From the NCBI GenBank assembly GCA_002308575.1, contig DBVY01000006.1, positions 25,181-68,209 on the forward strand: DNA of 43,029 bases, given 5' to 3'. A program made the translations under genes and the position numbers. The notes under the pieces are model-generated. The model was not told the origin of the DNA. It worked only from the letters and a program-made list of their open reading frames with translations, and ran no database searches. Below, one piece after another: positions 1-8,978 of this stretch (the first letter of the stretch is position 1; each line of letters begins with the position of its first letter). This DNA comes from Christensenella sp. UBA1252. GTDB taxonomy: Bacteria; Bacillota; Clostridia; Christensenellales; CAG-1252.

Positions 1-3000
1 GATAAAGATTGGTTTCTTCCGTTCCCGCGGGGAATCTGACGCCGCTGATCAAGCCGGTCACGGTGACTTCGGAAGAATTGCCGCTGACCGTAAAGCTCGA
101 AGCGGAATAGCAGTTATTGAACTTTATACCGTTATTGACCGCATACAAGCCGAGATTTTCGCCGTTCGGGCTGTACACGATCAGTTTCGTGCAACCCGCA
201 AACGCTTCCCTGCCGACCGAGGTCACGTCCTTCTCCACGTACAGAGAAGTCAACGCAACGTCGCCGTAGAACGCCTGATTGCCGATGCTGATGAGCGAAC
301 CTTGAACGGTTACGCTGATCAATCTGTTCGCGCCGTAGAAAGCGTTCGCCTCGATCCTCGTTACGCTCTCGGGGATCACGACTCTTTCGAGCGCGACGTT
401 TCCGTAGAATGCGCTGTCGCCGATGGTCTTAACGCCCGAATTGATCGCGTAGTATTCTTGCTCGTTATAGCTGAGATAGGTGATCAATTCCGTTCCGTTC
501 TTGTTGTAAAGAGCGACGTTATCGGTGCTGTAATATCTGTTTCCGTCCGGGATCACGATCTCCGCAAGGTTCGTGCATCCGTTGAACGCGTCGGCGGCGA
601 TCGAAGAAACGCGGCTGCCGATCGTGATCATGCGAAGCGCCTCGGCGCCCGCAAACGCACCCGCCGCGATCTTGGTGACCGTTTCGGGAACGACGTACTC
701 TTCCGCCGGCGAGGACGCGAAGTAGCTGATCAAGGTGTCGCCGGAGCCATTGAAGATGACGATGGACTGCATAACGCCCGCGATCTCGTCCGTTACGATC
801 TTATAGAACGCGTTATTATCCGCCGTTACGCGAGCGAGCTTCGAGCAACCGCTGAAAGCGGAATTACCGATTCTCTTGACGGAAGCGGGGATCACGATCG
901 TTACGATATCGCGGTTATTTTGGAACGCGCCGTCCGCGATCTCGGTCACGGGGAGACTCTCGATCATTTCGGGGATCACGATATCCGCGTGTCCGTACGC
1001 GCAAACGTGGGACTTCAATCCGACGATACGGATCTGATTGCCCGCGGTGTTCTTGGTATAAACGAAGCAGCTCGTGCGCGTGCTCACGTTATAAGGATAA
1101 GAGTTTTGCTCGCAATAGGTCTTGACGTTGCAATCGTTATTCGGGCCGAAGACTTCGACGGGCGTCGTTTCGAAGATCATAGCGCCGAGGGTTTCGACGT
1201 CGCCTTCGAAGGTCGCGTACGAAAGCGCGGTACACTTCTTAAACGCATTCGCGCCGATCTCGGTCACGGATTGCGGGATCACGATTTGCTTCAATGCGGT
1301 GCACTCGCTGAACGCGCCCGCGCCGATCTTGGTAAGCGCGGCGGAAAGCGTGATTTCTTCAAGCTTCAAGCAATGCTCGAAGGCTCTCGGCAAGATCTCG
1401 GTCACGGTATCCGGAAGGACGACTTTTGTGATGTTCGTATTTCCGAATCCGCCGATCTTCGTAACCGTCGCCTGCTCGCCTTGGAATTCGCTGATCGCGG
1501 CATAATAATCTCTCGAAATATATGCGGGAACGATGAGCTCGATCTCGGTATCCAACCAATAATAGGTCTTGTTTTCATCAAACTCGGTCGCCTCGATGTA
1601 AGTAAAGGACGCATTGCTCTCTTCGTAGAACGTTACATCCCTCATATCGGAATACATCTTAGAGGTAAATTGCTCTTGGGTAAGATTTTCCGCAACGCGG
1701 TAGTTACCGATCACGATGTCGGTATCGAACCAATAGTAGGTCGTTCCCGTTTGATACTCGGCGGCGACGGAGTAAGCGAATCTATCTCTGTCCGCAACGT
1801 AGAAGGTGACGTTATCCATTCCGAGGTAGGCGTTGGAATTGAATTCGGCTTCCGTGATCGTCGCCACGCGGAACACGCCCTTCGTAAAGCCGTTGATCGT
1901 CGCGTTTCCGTTCTTATCGACGGAAGAAACGTACGCCGAACCGTTGATCGTCGTCAAATTCAAGTACGAGAGCGCGGTGTGCGGCACGAACTTGATATGG
2001 TAGTTTTCGCAATACGTCCTCAACAAGCTTTCGTCGTTATCGTTCACGGGGCCGTAGACGATTACGGATTCGTTGCCGATAAAGAGCGTCGAGAAGACGT
2101 CTTGAGAAACGCCGATCACAAGGATATCTTTCATGAAGTAAACGTACTTCAACGAAGTTGAATACGCAAACGCATGATCGAAGATCGTAACGACGGAAGG
2201 CGCGATGACCTTATTCGTCAAGTTGGAGTTATACGCGAACGCATAGGAACCGATCTCGGTCACGCTCTCGTCGATGATATAGCTCAACGCCGCGTTGGAA
2301 GAAAGATATGTATGCAGGATCGAGAAGACGCCCGGCTGGCTCGCTTGAAGAATGACGCCCTTATCCATCTTATAATAGTCGTTCGGATCGATCACCAAAT
2401 CGGTCAAGGACAAGCAGTCCGCAAACGCGCCGCTTCCGATCTCGGTGATGCTGTCCGGGATATGGAGGGAAACGATCTTACTGTCATGGAAGAACGCAAA
2501 CTCGCCGATCTTCTTCAAATACGATGCTTGCATCGTAACGTTCGACAGCGAAGTACAGCCGTCGAATGCGTGTTTTCCGATCGTTTCAAGTCCGACCGGC
2601 AGGTTGATATCGGTCATATTGACGCAACCGTTAAAGGCATAGTCCCCGATCTCTTTGACGCTCGTCGGCAACGTGATGGTCTTAATAACCGTTTGATTCT
2701 GGAACGCATAGGGATCGATACCGACGACGTGGTATTTATTTCCGTTGTTCGTGACGGTATCGAGAATAACAAGGTTTTCGTGTCCGCCGCAGGTGTTATG
2801 ATCTTTCAAACCGGTCAGATAGATATCCGCGGTTACGTCGCCGAGCGCCGTGTTCTCCACTTCGCGGAATTCGAAGCAGGAAGCGTCGGTGTATACGACG
2901 AGGCTGATCGTACGGGTAAATCCTTCGACGAAATTCTCGAATTCCACCGACGGCGTAAACTTGATACGATAGATCGTCGTGGCGGTCGAAACTTCGGCGC

Positions 3001-5185
3001 TCGGGTTCTCCCATTCGAACGAACCTTTGATCGGGATATACTTCCTCGTGAAATAGAATTTGTTCGCGGCGAACGTCGTCGAACGGACGTATTCGCCCAT
3101 AAAGTTCATCTCGTAATAGGTGCCGCTCAAAAATTGCGTTTGCGAGGTGATGACAGCGGGCAAGTATTCGCTGAAGTAATTATAAACGTAAACGTAAATT
3201 CCTTCGCTGTTCAACGCGACGTCCGAAAGTTTGGTTCCGGAGATCACGCTGTCCGCCGTCGGAAGCGCGCTCGCACCGACGAGCTCGGATCCGCTCGCCT
3301 TTTCAACGGTTACACGGAAGAAGAAATACTTGCTTTCGTATTGCACGTCGGACGGCGTGAACAACGCTTTGTAGTAGTAATAGTCGCCGTTCTTATAGAC
3401 GTTGCCGAGTCCGCTGACGTCCTCCGTTCTCGGATCGGACGGATAAATCTCGCCGTCCACCCAAGTAAACGCTCCCTTCAAGGGGTTTCTCGTGTCCGCC
3501 GCGAGAACCTTGAATTGATCCGACGTCGGAAGCTTGATATCTTTGAGCTTCGTGCCGAATTTAACGGTTGCGATCGACGGATAGTTCATATCGACGACTT
3601 CGGGAACGACCGCCTTTTTGATAACCCTTACGTTGATCGTGACGGGATCGTCCGAAAGAATCAAAGCAAGTTCGTCCGTCAAGGTGATATTCGCTTCGCA
3701 TGAATAGGTATCGGTCAAACCCGGAACCGGAGTAAAGAACTCGTCGGAAACGACGTCTTCCGGTTTATCCCATTCCAAAAGAATGCCCTCTTTCGGGATA
3801 TCGACCTCTTCGCCACCATAGACGTAATACGCTCTTTCAAAGGTCAGGAATGCCGCACCGAGCTCCGATCCGTAATCGATCGAAGACGCGGCAAGCGTTT
3901 CGAATTGGATCTGCGCCCTGTTGACGACGACTTGGATATCGACCTCGGTTTCTTCGAACTCAACGTCGATCTGACCGGTTGCGGTCAACGCCTTATAAAT
4001 GAGGGTACAATGATTCAAACCGACTTGCGGAATGAAATCCTTATCTTTCCATTCGAACGTTCCGTAGTTGGAGTTTTCGGCATTACCGCCCGTCAGCGTA
4101 CTGGCGGAAAGGCGTTCGCCGTAGAAAATATCTTTTGCCGTGGGCAAACGGCTTTCATCGAACGTTACCGCAACGGGTCGAACGTCCAAGGTAACGGTGT
4201 CGGACACCGTGTTTACGTCATTTTTGTTTTGAGGTTCGAAAACGTAGGAATAAACTTTCTGCGCAACCTTCGCGGTCAGGTTCGAAGTGTACTGCGTGAC
4301 GCCGTCGTTATCGATATAGCCCCAGAGGTATTTACCGGCAACGGTCGTCGTCGAACTCGAATCCGAGCCGATCACGTATCCGTAACGGCGATTAACCGAG
4401 GTGGAAGGCGCAGCGGATAAGCCGATCTTGGAAAGAGGCGTGCCGCTCTTAATAATGCCGCCCGAAACTTTGACCACGGGCTTATTGAGATTTCTTTCGG
4501 TTTCGTCCGCACCGTAAAGCACAGGAGTCGCTTTAACGACGGTGACGGGAAGCTTCGCATCGGGGCCGACCGCGGTGGAGAGCTTAACGGTTTTGTAGTT
4601 ATTGTAGAAGCTGTTGGATTCGGCAGACGTGCCCGCAGGAGTAAAGACGACGTCGTACGAAGGAGTAACGGTGGAAAGAGTTTGCCCCGAGATCCAGGAG
4701 AAAGTCCCGGGAACGTTTGCGTATTCGAGATAGTTCGAGCTGTTCAAAGTCGTGACCGAAAGCATTTCGGGCTTCAGCGACGAACCGTACATAAGGCGCA
4801 GGATTCTCGGCGCGTTTTCGGGCCAGTTCGGAACGATTTCCGGCCATTTACGAACCACGGTATCCGCTTTGGTAATCGTCAGCGTTGCAGTCGCAGTCGC
4901 GGTGATGTACCCCTTTTTCGAGTACGTGACCGTTGCCTCGTAGACGCCGGCGTTGATCGCTTCGGAAACGGTTTCGCCTTTATCGTTGGTGTAGCTGATC
5001 TTCCACCCCGATGAAGTTCCGAGCGAATTCGTTACCTCGACCGAATGCGGAGATCCGTCGTAAGCAACGGTGAGGTCGAGCGCCGTGAGTTCCATCGTCT
5101 TTTTCGAGCACGATGCCATCACCAAGACGCTCGCCAAAACGACGAGGATCAAAAGGATCAAAACGGATAATCTTTTCTTGTTCAT
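1..5185 (-). CDS. Giant BspA-like leucine-rich-repeat surface lipoprotein (partial, C-terminus off the left edge)
   Basis: The frame is open from the ATG at 5185 to the left edge, giving 1,728 codons without a stop. An AGGAGG site lies 5 nt upstream of the ATG. Residues 1-26 form a lipoprotein signal with a lipobox-like MASC (Cys26). Residues of about 30-760 look like several beta-sandwich modules; the first has the YDGSPHSV...AGVYEATVTY pattern of MBG-type bacterial Ig domains. From about residue 820 there are blocks of LRR_5/BspA repeats (IGxxAFxxCxxLxxxxIPxxVxxIG) at about 820-1045, 1230-1370 and 1410-1660. A duplicated unit ending in TYYW-[FL]-DT lies between the first two LRR blocks. BspA-type proteins are usually surface adhesins or ligand binders; the ligand here is unknown. 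The C-terminal anchor, if any, is outside the window. Confidence 0.9.
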   Translation of the reverse strand, partial: MNKKRLSVLILLILVVLASVLVMASCSKKTMELTALDLTVAYDGSPHSVEVTNSLGTSSGWKISYTNDKGETVSEAINAGVYEATVTYSKKGYITATATATLTITKADTVVRKWPEIVPNWPENAPRILRLMYGSSLKPEMLSVTTLNSSNYLEYANVPGTFSWISGQTLSTVTPSYDVVFTPAGTSAESNSFYNNYKTVKLSTAVGPDAKLPVTVVKATPVLYGADETERNLNKPVVKVSGGIIKSGTPLSKIGLSAAPSTSVNRRYGYVIGSDSSSTTTVAGKYLWGYIDNDGVTQYTSNLTAKVAQKVYSYVFEPQNKNDVNTVSDTVTLDVRPVAVTFDESRLPTAKDIFYGERLSASTLTGGNAENSNYGTFEWKDKDFIPQVGLNHCTLIYKALTATGQIDVEFEETEVDIQVVVNRAQIQFETLAASSIDYGSELGAAFLTFERAYYVYGGEEVDIPKEGILLEWDKPEDVVSDEFFTPVPGLTDTYSCEANITLTDELALILSDDPVTINVRVIKKAVVPEVVDMNYPSIATVKFGTKLKDIKLPTSDQFKVLAADTRNPLKGAFTWVDGEIYPSDPRTEDVSGLGNVYKNGDYYYYKALFTPSDVQYESKYFFFRVTVEKASGSELVGASALPTADSVISGTKLSDVALNSEGIYVYVYNYFSEYLPAVITSQTQFLSGTYYEMNFMGEYVRSTTFAANKFYFTRKYIPIKGSFEWENPSAEVSTATTIYRIKFTPSVEFENFVEGFTRTISLVVYTDASCFEFREVENTALGDVTADIYLTGLKDHNTCGGHENLVILDTVTNNGNKYHVVGIDPYAFQNQTVIKTITLPTSVKEIGDYAFNGCVNMTDINLPVGLETIGKHAFDGCTSLSNVTMQASYLKKIGEFAFFHDSKIVSLHIPDSITEIGSGAFADCLSLTDLVIDPNDYYKMDKGVILQASQPGVFSILHTYLSSNAALSYIIDESVTEIGSYAFAYNSNLTNKVIAPSVVTIFDHAFAYSTSLKYVYFMKDILVIGVSQDVFSTLFIGNESVIVYGPVNDNDESLLRTYCENYHIKFVPHTALSYLNLTTINGSAYVSSVDKNGNATINGFTKGVFRVATITEAEFNSNAYLGMDNVTFYVADRDRFAYSVAAEYQTGTTYYWFDTDIVIGNYRVAENLTQEQFTSKMYSDMRDVTFYEESNASFTYIEATEFDENKTYYWLDTEIELIVPAYISRDYYAAISEFQGEQATVTKIGGFGNTNITKVVLPDTVTEILPRAFEHCLKLEEITLSAALTKIGAGAFSECTALKQIVIPQSVTEIGANAFKKCTALSYATFEGDVETLGAMIFETTPVEVFGPNNDCNVKTYCEQNSYPYNVSTRTSCFVYTKNTAGNQIRIVGLKSHVCAYGHADIVIPEMIESLPVTEIADGAFQNNRDIVTIVIPASVKRIGNSAFSGCSKLARVTADNNAFYKIVTDEIAGVMQSIVIFNGSGDTLISYFASSPAEEYVVPETVTKIAAGAFAGAEALRMITIGSRVSSIAADAFNGCTNLAEIVIPDGNRYYSTDNVALYNKNGTELITYLSYNEQEYYAINSGVKTIGDSAFYGNVALERVVIPESVTRIEANAFYGANRLISVTVQGSLISIGNQAFYGDVALTSLYVEKDVTSVGREAFAGCTKLIVYSPNGENLGLYAVNNGIKFNNCYSASSFTVSGNSSEVTVTGLISGVRFPAGTEETNLY

Positions 5186-5317
5186 AACAGCCTCCTGTAA
5201 CTGCTTGTTCAAGCGAAACGCGATTGCTTATTACGTATGCGCGCGTTTTCACACACCGTTATACTATCATTGCTGAGCGCGCAAACGCAATGCGAAGGCG
5301 CAAAACTTACTTATAAA

Positions 5318-5346
5318 ATAATAGGAATTAAAATTTCTTAACACAA
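5318..5346 (-). promoter_or_regulatory. Predicted sigma-A promoter of the BspA-like gene
   Basis: On the minus strand TTGTGT (5341-5346) and TATTAT (5318-5323) are separated by 17 nt, leaving a leader of roughly 130 nt before the ATG at 5185. A weaker -10-like TATAAC lies at 5258-5263. The leader also contains the word GTATGCGCGCG at 5235-5245. The rest of 5186-5530 is AT-rich and shows no gene. Confidence 0.45.
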
Positions 5347-5529
5347 ATTTATTTTTATCTTAATTTTTCCTTCTTTTTTTTCGTCCGTCACGAATGCGAT
5401 AAAACGAAAACCGAATTGGGAAACGCATGGGGCAAAAGAGCAAAAAAACGCAAAAAAAACGCGAACGACGAAAGTTTTCTTTTCCCCCAAAAAATATCTT
5501 GGTTTTATCGAACAAAACGAGCGTTTTCG

Positions 5530-5558
5530 AAAAAAAGCGAAGGAGCTTCCCTCCTTCG
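5530..5558 (-). terminator. Second intrinsic terminator downstream of the esterase gene
   Basis: An 8-bp perfect stem (5538-5545 with 5551-5558, CGAAGGAG/CTCCTTCG) is followed on the minus strand by C and a run of T residues. Confidence 0.7.
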
Positions 5559-5571
5559 ATCTAAAAGAAAG

Positions 5572-5597
5572 AAAAGTGCGGAACTATCCGCACTTTT
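5572..5597 (-). terminator. Hairpin terminator immediately after the esterase stop
   Basis: An 11-bp perfect stem (5572-5582 with 5587-5597) with a 4-nt loop begins 9 nt after the stop codon. Its lower part is AAAA/TTTT, so the minus-strand transcript ends in a U-rich arm. With the next hairpin it makes a tandem terminator between the esterase and the BspA-like gene. Confidence 0.65.
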
Positions 5598-5605
5598 CAA
5601 AATAA

Positions 5606-6655
5606 TTACGCTTTGGTTTCTTCTTCCGAACTTTGCTTTTGTTCGGCGGGCGCTTCGATCGCCGCTATCGCCCCTCCTTTCTTTTCCTTCGGCTTCTTTT
5701 CTTTACCGTAGACGATACGCTCGCAAGGCGGGATTACGCCGGCAAGCATACTGTGCATATACGCGACGACCGCTTTTAAAACCTTCTTGGAGCTATGCAA
5801 TTTCAAATTCAGATACCAGCAATGGAAGTCCGCTTTTTTCGCGGAATAGTAATGGACGTACGGTACACCGTTCTTTTTTAGGGTATCGATCATCATATCC
5901 CCTTGACCGAGACAGAAAACGTCGCCGACCGTATCGCAGATAAAGGCGGGTGGGAACGAAGGTTGGATCCAATCGAGCACGTTTAAATAATCCTTATACT
6001 CATATTCCTCGAATGCGCCCGGTCTGCGGGTGTTGAAACCGAGAACCTTATTGCCGACGTACTGCGCGAAATCAAAAGGAACGTCTTTATTCGTCAACGC
6101 TTTCATCGCGTCGTACGGACCGCAAAAGAGAAGAGCCGCTTTGAATTTGATATCGGGTTTTACGCAACCGAGCGCGTCCGCCAGCTTTTGGTTTTGCGTA
6201 ACCGAGATTGCGTGAGCCGCGATCTGCGCGCCGGCGCTATCGCCCATAATATACAGGTTATCTGCGTCGATGTCGTACTCTTCCGCGTGTGCGACGACCC
6301 ATTCCAAGGCTTTTGCGGTATCTCGAAGGAACTGCGGGAACGGATGATCTTCGCAAAGGTGATAACTGATATTGATAACGGCGATATCGAGTTTATCGAC
6401 GAAATAACGAGCGATTCCGCTTCTGTATTCCCTGCCGCCGCCCATAAAACCGCCGCCGTGGACGTTGATGACCGCGGGAAGCTTTACGCGGAGTTTATCG
6501 GTATGACGGTAAATATCGAGCGCGCAAATATCCGGATACTCCGGATCGTAAACGATGTCTTTTTCTATATGGATATTCTTAAACTTATGATAGTTTTGCG
6601 TAAAATTGAAAAGAACGTCGATCGTTTTGAAAACAACACGCTGAAATGACGCCAT
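5606..6655 (-). CDS. Alpha/beta hydrolase, HSL-type esterase
   Basis: This 349-residue protein has the hormone-sensitive-lipase family hallmarks: an oxyanion-hole HGGG at 66-69, the nucleophile elbow GDSAG with Ser140, and downstream Asp (in CDTVGD) and His (in ADFHCW) that fit the catalytic triad. It has no signal peptide and is likely a cytoplasmic carboxylesterase acting on short acyl or acetyl esters; the substrate cannot be read from the sequence. The last 35 residues are a Lys/Glu/Ala-rich, low-complexity tail not typical of the fold. The start is supported by a CGGAGG site 5 nt upstream. It has its own promoter and terminators and so appears monocistronic. A role in removing acetyl groups from plant glycans would suit the uronate genes further along, but that is only inference. 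Confidence 0.9.
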   Translation of the reverse strand: MASFQRVVFKTIDVLFNFTQNYHKFKNIHIEKDIVYDPEYPDICALDIYRHTDKLRVKLPAVINVHGGGFMGGGREYRSGIARYFVDKLDIAVINISYHLCEDHPFPQFLRDTAKALEWVVAHAEEYDIDADNLYIMGDSAGAQIAAHAISVTQNQKLADALGCVKPDIKFKAALLFCGPYDAMKALTNKDVPFDFAQYVGNKVLGFNTRRPGAFEEYEYKDYLNVLDWIQPSFPPAFICDTVGDVFCLGQGDMMIDTLKKNGVPYVHYYSAKKADFHCWYLNLKLHSSKKVLKAVVAYMHSMLAGVIPPCERIVYGKEKKPKEKKGGAIAAIEAPAEQKQSSEEETKA

Positions 6656-6684
6656 ATGAGCCTCCGAAACCGATTTATAAATAT

Positions 6685-6713
6685 ATTATATCACCGAAAA
6701 TAGTAGTTTTCAA
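6685..6713 (-). promoter_or_regulatory. Sigma-A promoter of the esterase gene
   Basis: TTGAAA (6708-6713), a 17-nt spacer and a perfect TATAAT (6685-6690) on the minus strand, about 30 nt upstream of the ATG. Confidence 0.8.
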
Positions 6714-6727
6714 GACCAACCCGAGAG

Positions 6728-6770
6728 AAAAACGGCTGTTTTTTTGAGTTTTTTTCAACAAAAACAGCCG
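6728..6770 (-). terminator. Terminator of the leuS-acpP operon
   Basis: An 11-bp perfect stem CGGCTGTTTTT/AAAAACAGCCG (6733-6743 with 6760-6770) is followed on the minus strand by TTTTTCTC. It lies about 100 nt after the acpP stop. The stretch between them (6771-6867) shows nothing else. Confidence 0.8.
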
Positions 6771-6867
6771 ATTTCTTTCCGCAAAACGAAAGCTCGCAAG
6801 CGGCGCCGGACACCGCGTAAAACGAACGCGATTCGCGCCTTGCGTCACTCTTTCCTTTTTCCTTGTC

Positions 6868-7098
6868 TTATTCGGATTTTTCTAAATAATCAACGATATC
6901 CGATATCTTCTTGACACTCATCGCGACTTCGTCCGGGATCGTCAGATCGAAGGCATCTTCAAACGCCATGATCAATTCCACGAGATCCAACGAATCCGCG
7001 TGCAACTCCACGACAAGATCGGTTTCCGGAGAGAGCGTGTCCTTCTCTACGTTAAAATGCTCCGCTATGATTTCTTTCACTTTTTCCAAATGATTCAT
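6868..7098 (-). CDS. acpP: Acyl carrier protein
   Basis: This is a 76-residue acidic protein with the ACP signature HADSLDLVEL; Ser36 in DSL is the phosphopantetheine attachment site. The length matches bacterial ACPs. The chosen ATG at 7098 gives the canonical N-terminus (MNHLEKVKEII); a longer frame reading upstream would only overlap the preceding gene. It is the last gene of the long operon and lies directly downstream of a phosphopantetheinyl transferase, the enzyme class that would activate it. No fatty-acid synthesis genes are adjacent, so whether this is the main FAS-II carrier or a specialised ACP is not settled. Confidence 0.93.
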   Translation of the reverse strand: MNHLEKVKEIIAEHFNVEKDTLSPETDLVVELHADSLDLVELIMAFEDAFDLTIPDEVAMSVKKISDIVDYLEKSE

Positions 7099-7115
7099 AC
7101 TTTCTCCTTTTTCGC

Positions 7116-7577
7116 TCAATCGAGCTCCCGAACGACGAGTTTGCCCTCGCCGATCGCACAAATCAAATAATCTCCGTAATCGAGATATTTCGCGCCTTTG
7201 GTTTCCGAACGAAGGACCTCGGTATCGACGCCCGTTCCGATCCTTTTCCCTTCCGCTTCTTTCGCCGTCCAAATCTTATAAAAGTCGTAAAGCGTTTCGG
7301 GCTTTTCGGTTTTGTAAAACAGCCTACTGAGGCGTTCGACGTTCCTCGGAACGGTCACATCCTCGATATCCACGCCGACGGGCGCTTTGGAACAAGCGAG
7401 CACGACGCGATTGTTTTTATGGGAGATGGAAACTTTGATATCGGAATTCTCGATATACGGAGCGCCTTGCGGCGTCTTTAAAAGCGCAGACTCGCCGATT
7501 TCGGAAAGGGCTTTATCCAACTTTCCTTTTTCCGTTATAAACAAAAGGATTTCCCCTTCTTTTACGATTTCGCTCAT
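7116..7577 (-). CDS. 4'-phosphopantetheinyl transferase
   Basis: The 153-residue protein carries the PPTase signature: GVDIE (Asp70, Glu72) followed by WTAKEAEGK (Trp103, Lys106, Glu107, Lys111), which bind Mg-CoA and perform catalysis. The enzyme transfers phosphopantetheine from CoA to the serine of carrier proteins. An ISHKNN segment (51-56) matches the conserved SHS-like region of Sfp-type enzymes, although the protein is shorter than Sfp. Its ATG overlaps the dnaB stop in ATGA, implying translational coupling. The next gene is the acyl carrier protein, its probable substrate. Confidence 0.88.
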   Translation of the reverse strand: MSEIVKEGEILLFITEKGKLDKALSEIGESALLKTPQGAPYIENSDIKVSISHKNNRVVLACSKAPVGVDIEDVTVPRNVERLSRLFYKTEKPETLYDFYKIWTAKEAEGKRIGTGVDTEVLRSETKGAKYLDYGDYLICAIGEGKLVVRELD

Positions 7578-8977
7578 TGCGCGCTTCCCTCTTTCGGCGA
7601 TTCGCCGCCGTCCGCACTTTGTACGTCCACCTTTTTGATCGTCTTCAAACGGTCGCTGTCCACCGAAACGAATTTGAAATTGCTTCCGTGCCATTCGTAC
7701 GCAAGGCTTCCCGTTTGACCGTTTCTGAATTTCGCGATGATCAACTCGACGATCGTATCCTCCGGCGGCTGATTCTTTTCTTTATACAGGAAGGCAACGA
7801 TATCTGCGTCCTGCTCGATCGAACCGCTGTCGCGGAGGTCGTGTAATTGCGGCTTCTCGTTGCGCTGTTCCGCTCCACGCGACATTTGCGACAAAACGAT
7901 AACGGGCGCGTTGATCTCCTTCGCAAGGAGTTTCATATGACGGCTGATCTCCGCTACTTCCTGTTGACGGCTCTCCTTGCCCGGGAAAACCATAAGTTGC
8001 ATATAGTCGATGATGATCAGATCGATCTCGCACTTATGCTCGATCATAAAGCGGCGGCATTTGGACAAAATATCGCTCGGGGTTTGCAACGTCGTTTGAT
8101 CGACGTAAATATGGCTCTTCCAAAGCTGTTGGCGCGCCTTGTTCAACAGAACGAATTCGTTCAATTCGAGCTCGCTCTTCGAGATGCTGTTGTTTTTGAT
8201 GCCGGTCATCGAACAAAGCATACGTTGCACGAGCTGCTTGTCCGCCATTTCAAGCGAGAAGATCAAGATATTTTTGTTTTCGTCCCTTTGCGCGATATTC
8301 GTCGCGACGTTCAATGCGAACGCGGTTTTACCGACGCCCGGTCTGGCGGCGAGGATCACGAGATCGCTCTTTTGCAAACCGCTCGTTACGTAATCGAAAT
8401 TCGCAAACCCGGTCAACAGACCTTTCGCGGAATCGGGGTTCGCGTGTTGCTCTTCGATCTTATGTATGACTTCGTCCACGATGGGACCGACGGGCGTAAG
8501 CGAGGTTTTCTCTTGCGACTGCGTAACGGTCAGAATCCTTTGTTGGGCGTAGGAAAGGCTTTCTTCGCCGTTTTCCGAAGTGTAAACGTTCTCCGCGATA
8601 TCTTTGGACACTTCGAGAAGCCTTCGAAGAAGTCCGTCGCGCTTTAAAATGTCGACATAATAGCCGCAACCTGCCGCGCTCGGGATCGAGGACGCGATCT
8701 GCGAAAGATACGGAAAATCGCCCGCTTCGGCAAGCGTTCCCTTTAAACGCATTTTATCCGCAACGCTGACAAGATCCAACGGATGGCTTTCGAGATACAG
8801 TTCGCGCATCGCGATAAAGATCTCTTTATGCGCGGGAAGGGAGAAATCGTCCTCTTTCAATTTGTTTAAGTGATCCATTGCCGCTCTGTTATCGATCATA
8901 AAAGCGGCGAGTACGCTCTTTTCCGCTTCCACGCTCGCAGGGTACGTACGGATCTTTTTCTTTTCTTCCCGCGCCAT
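7574..8977 (-). CDS. dnaB: Replicative DNA helicase DnaB
   Basis: A 467-residue DnaB. It has the N-terminal DnaB domain (about 10-115), a linker, and the C-terminal RecA-like ATPase with Walker A ARPGVGKT (211-218), a Walker B-type LIIIDYMQLM and the SQMSRGAE(Q)R region typical of DnaB motif H4. It unwinds DNA at the replication fork as a hexameric ring. The ATG at 8977 is chosen because AAAGGAG lies just upstream and the N-terminus matches the family; a frame extending to 9031 lies inside the preceding gene. The preceding stop codon is 1 nt before this start, so the ribosome site is embedded in the upstream gene. It shares an operon with lipid, tRNA-charging and protease genes. Confidence 0.96.
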   Translation of the reverse strand: MAREEKKKIRTYPASVEAEKSVLAAFMIDNRAAMDHLNKLKEDDFSLPAHKEIFIAMRELYLESHPLDLVSVADKMRLKGTLAEAGDFPYLSQIASSIPSAAGCGYYVDILKRDGLLRRLLEVSKDIAENVYTSENGEESLSYAQQRILTVTQSQEKTSLTPVGPIVDEVIHKIEEQHANPDSAKGLLTGFANFDYVTSGLQKSDLVILAARPGVGKTAFALNVATNIAQRDENKNILIFSLEMADKQLVQRMLCSMTGIKNNSISKSELELNEFVLLNKARQQLWKSHIYVDQTTLQTPSDILSKCRRFMIEHKCEIDLIIIDYMQLMVFPGKESRQQEVAEISRHMKLLAKEINAPVIVLSQMSRGAEQRNEKPQLHDLRDSGSIEQDADIVAFLYKEKNQPPEDTIVELIIAKFRNGQTGSLAYEWHGSNFKFVSVDSDRLKTIKKVDVQSADGGESPKEGSAQ

Positions 8978-8978
8978 A

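Noticed and set aside
302..2161. A 619-codon open frame on the plus strand
   Set aside because: It lies fully inside the minus-strand BspA-like gene, has an Arg/Asp/Val-rich, domain-free composition and no ribosome site. It is an antisense shadow of regular codon use; similar long antisense frames occur over most genes here.
7099..7272. A longer N-terminus for the acyl carrier protein
   Set aside because: The extra residues are Arg-rich and overlap the PPTase gene in another frame; the ATG at 7098 gives the canonical ACP length.
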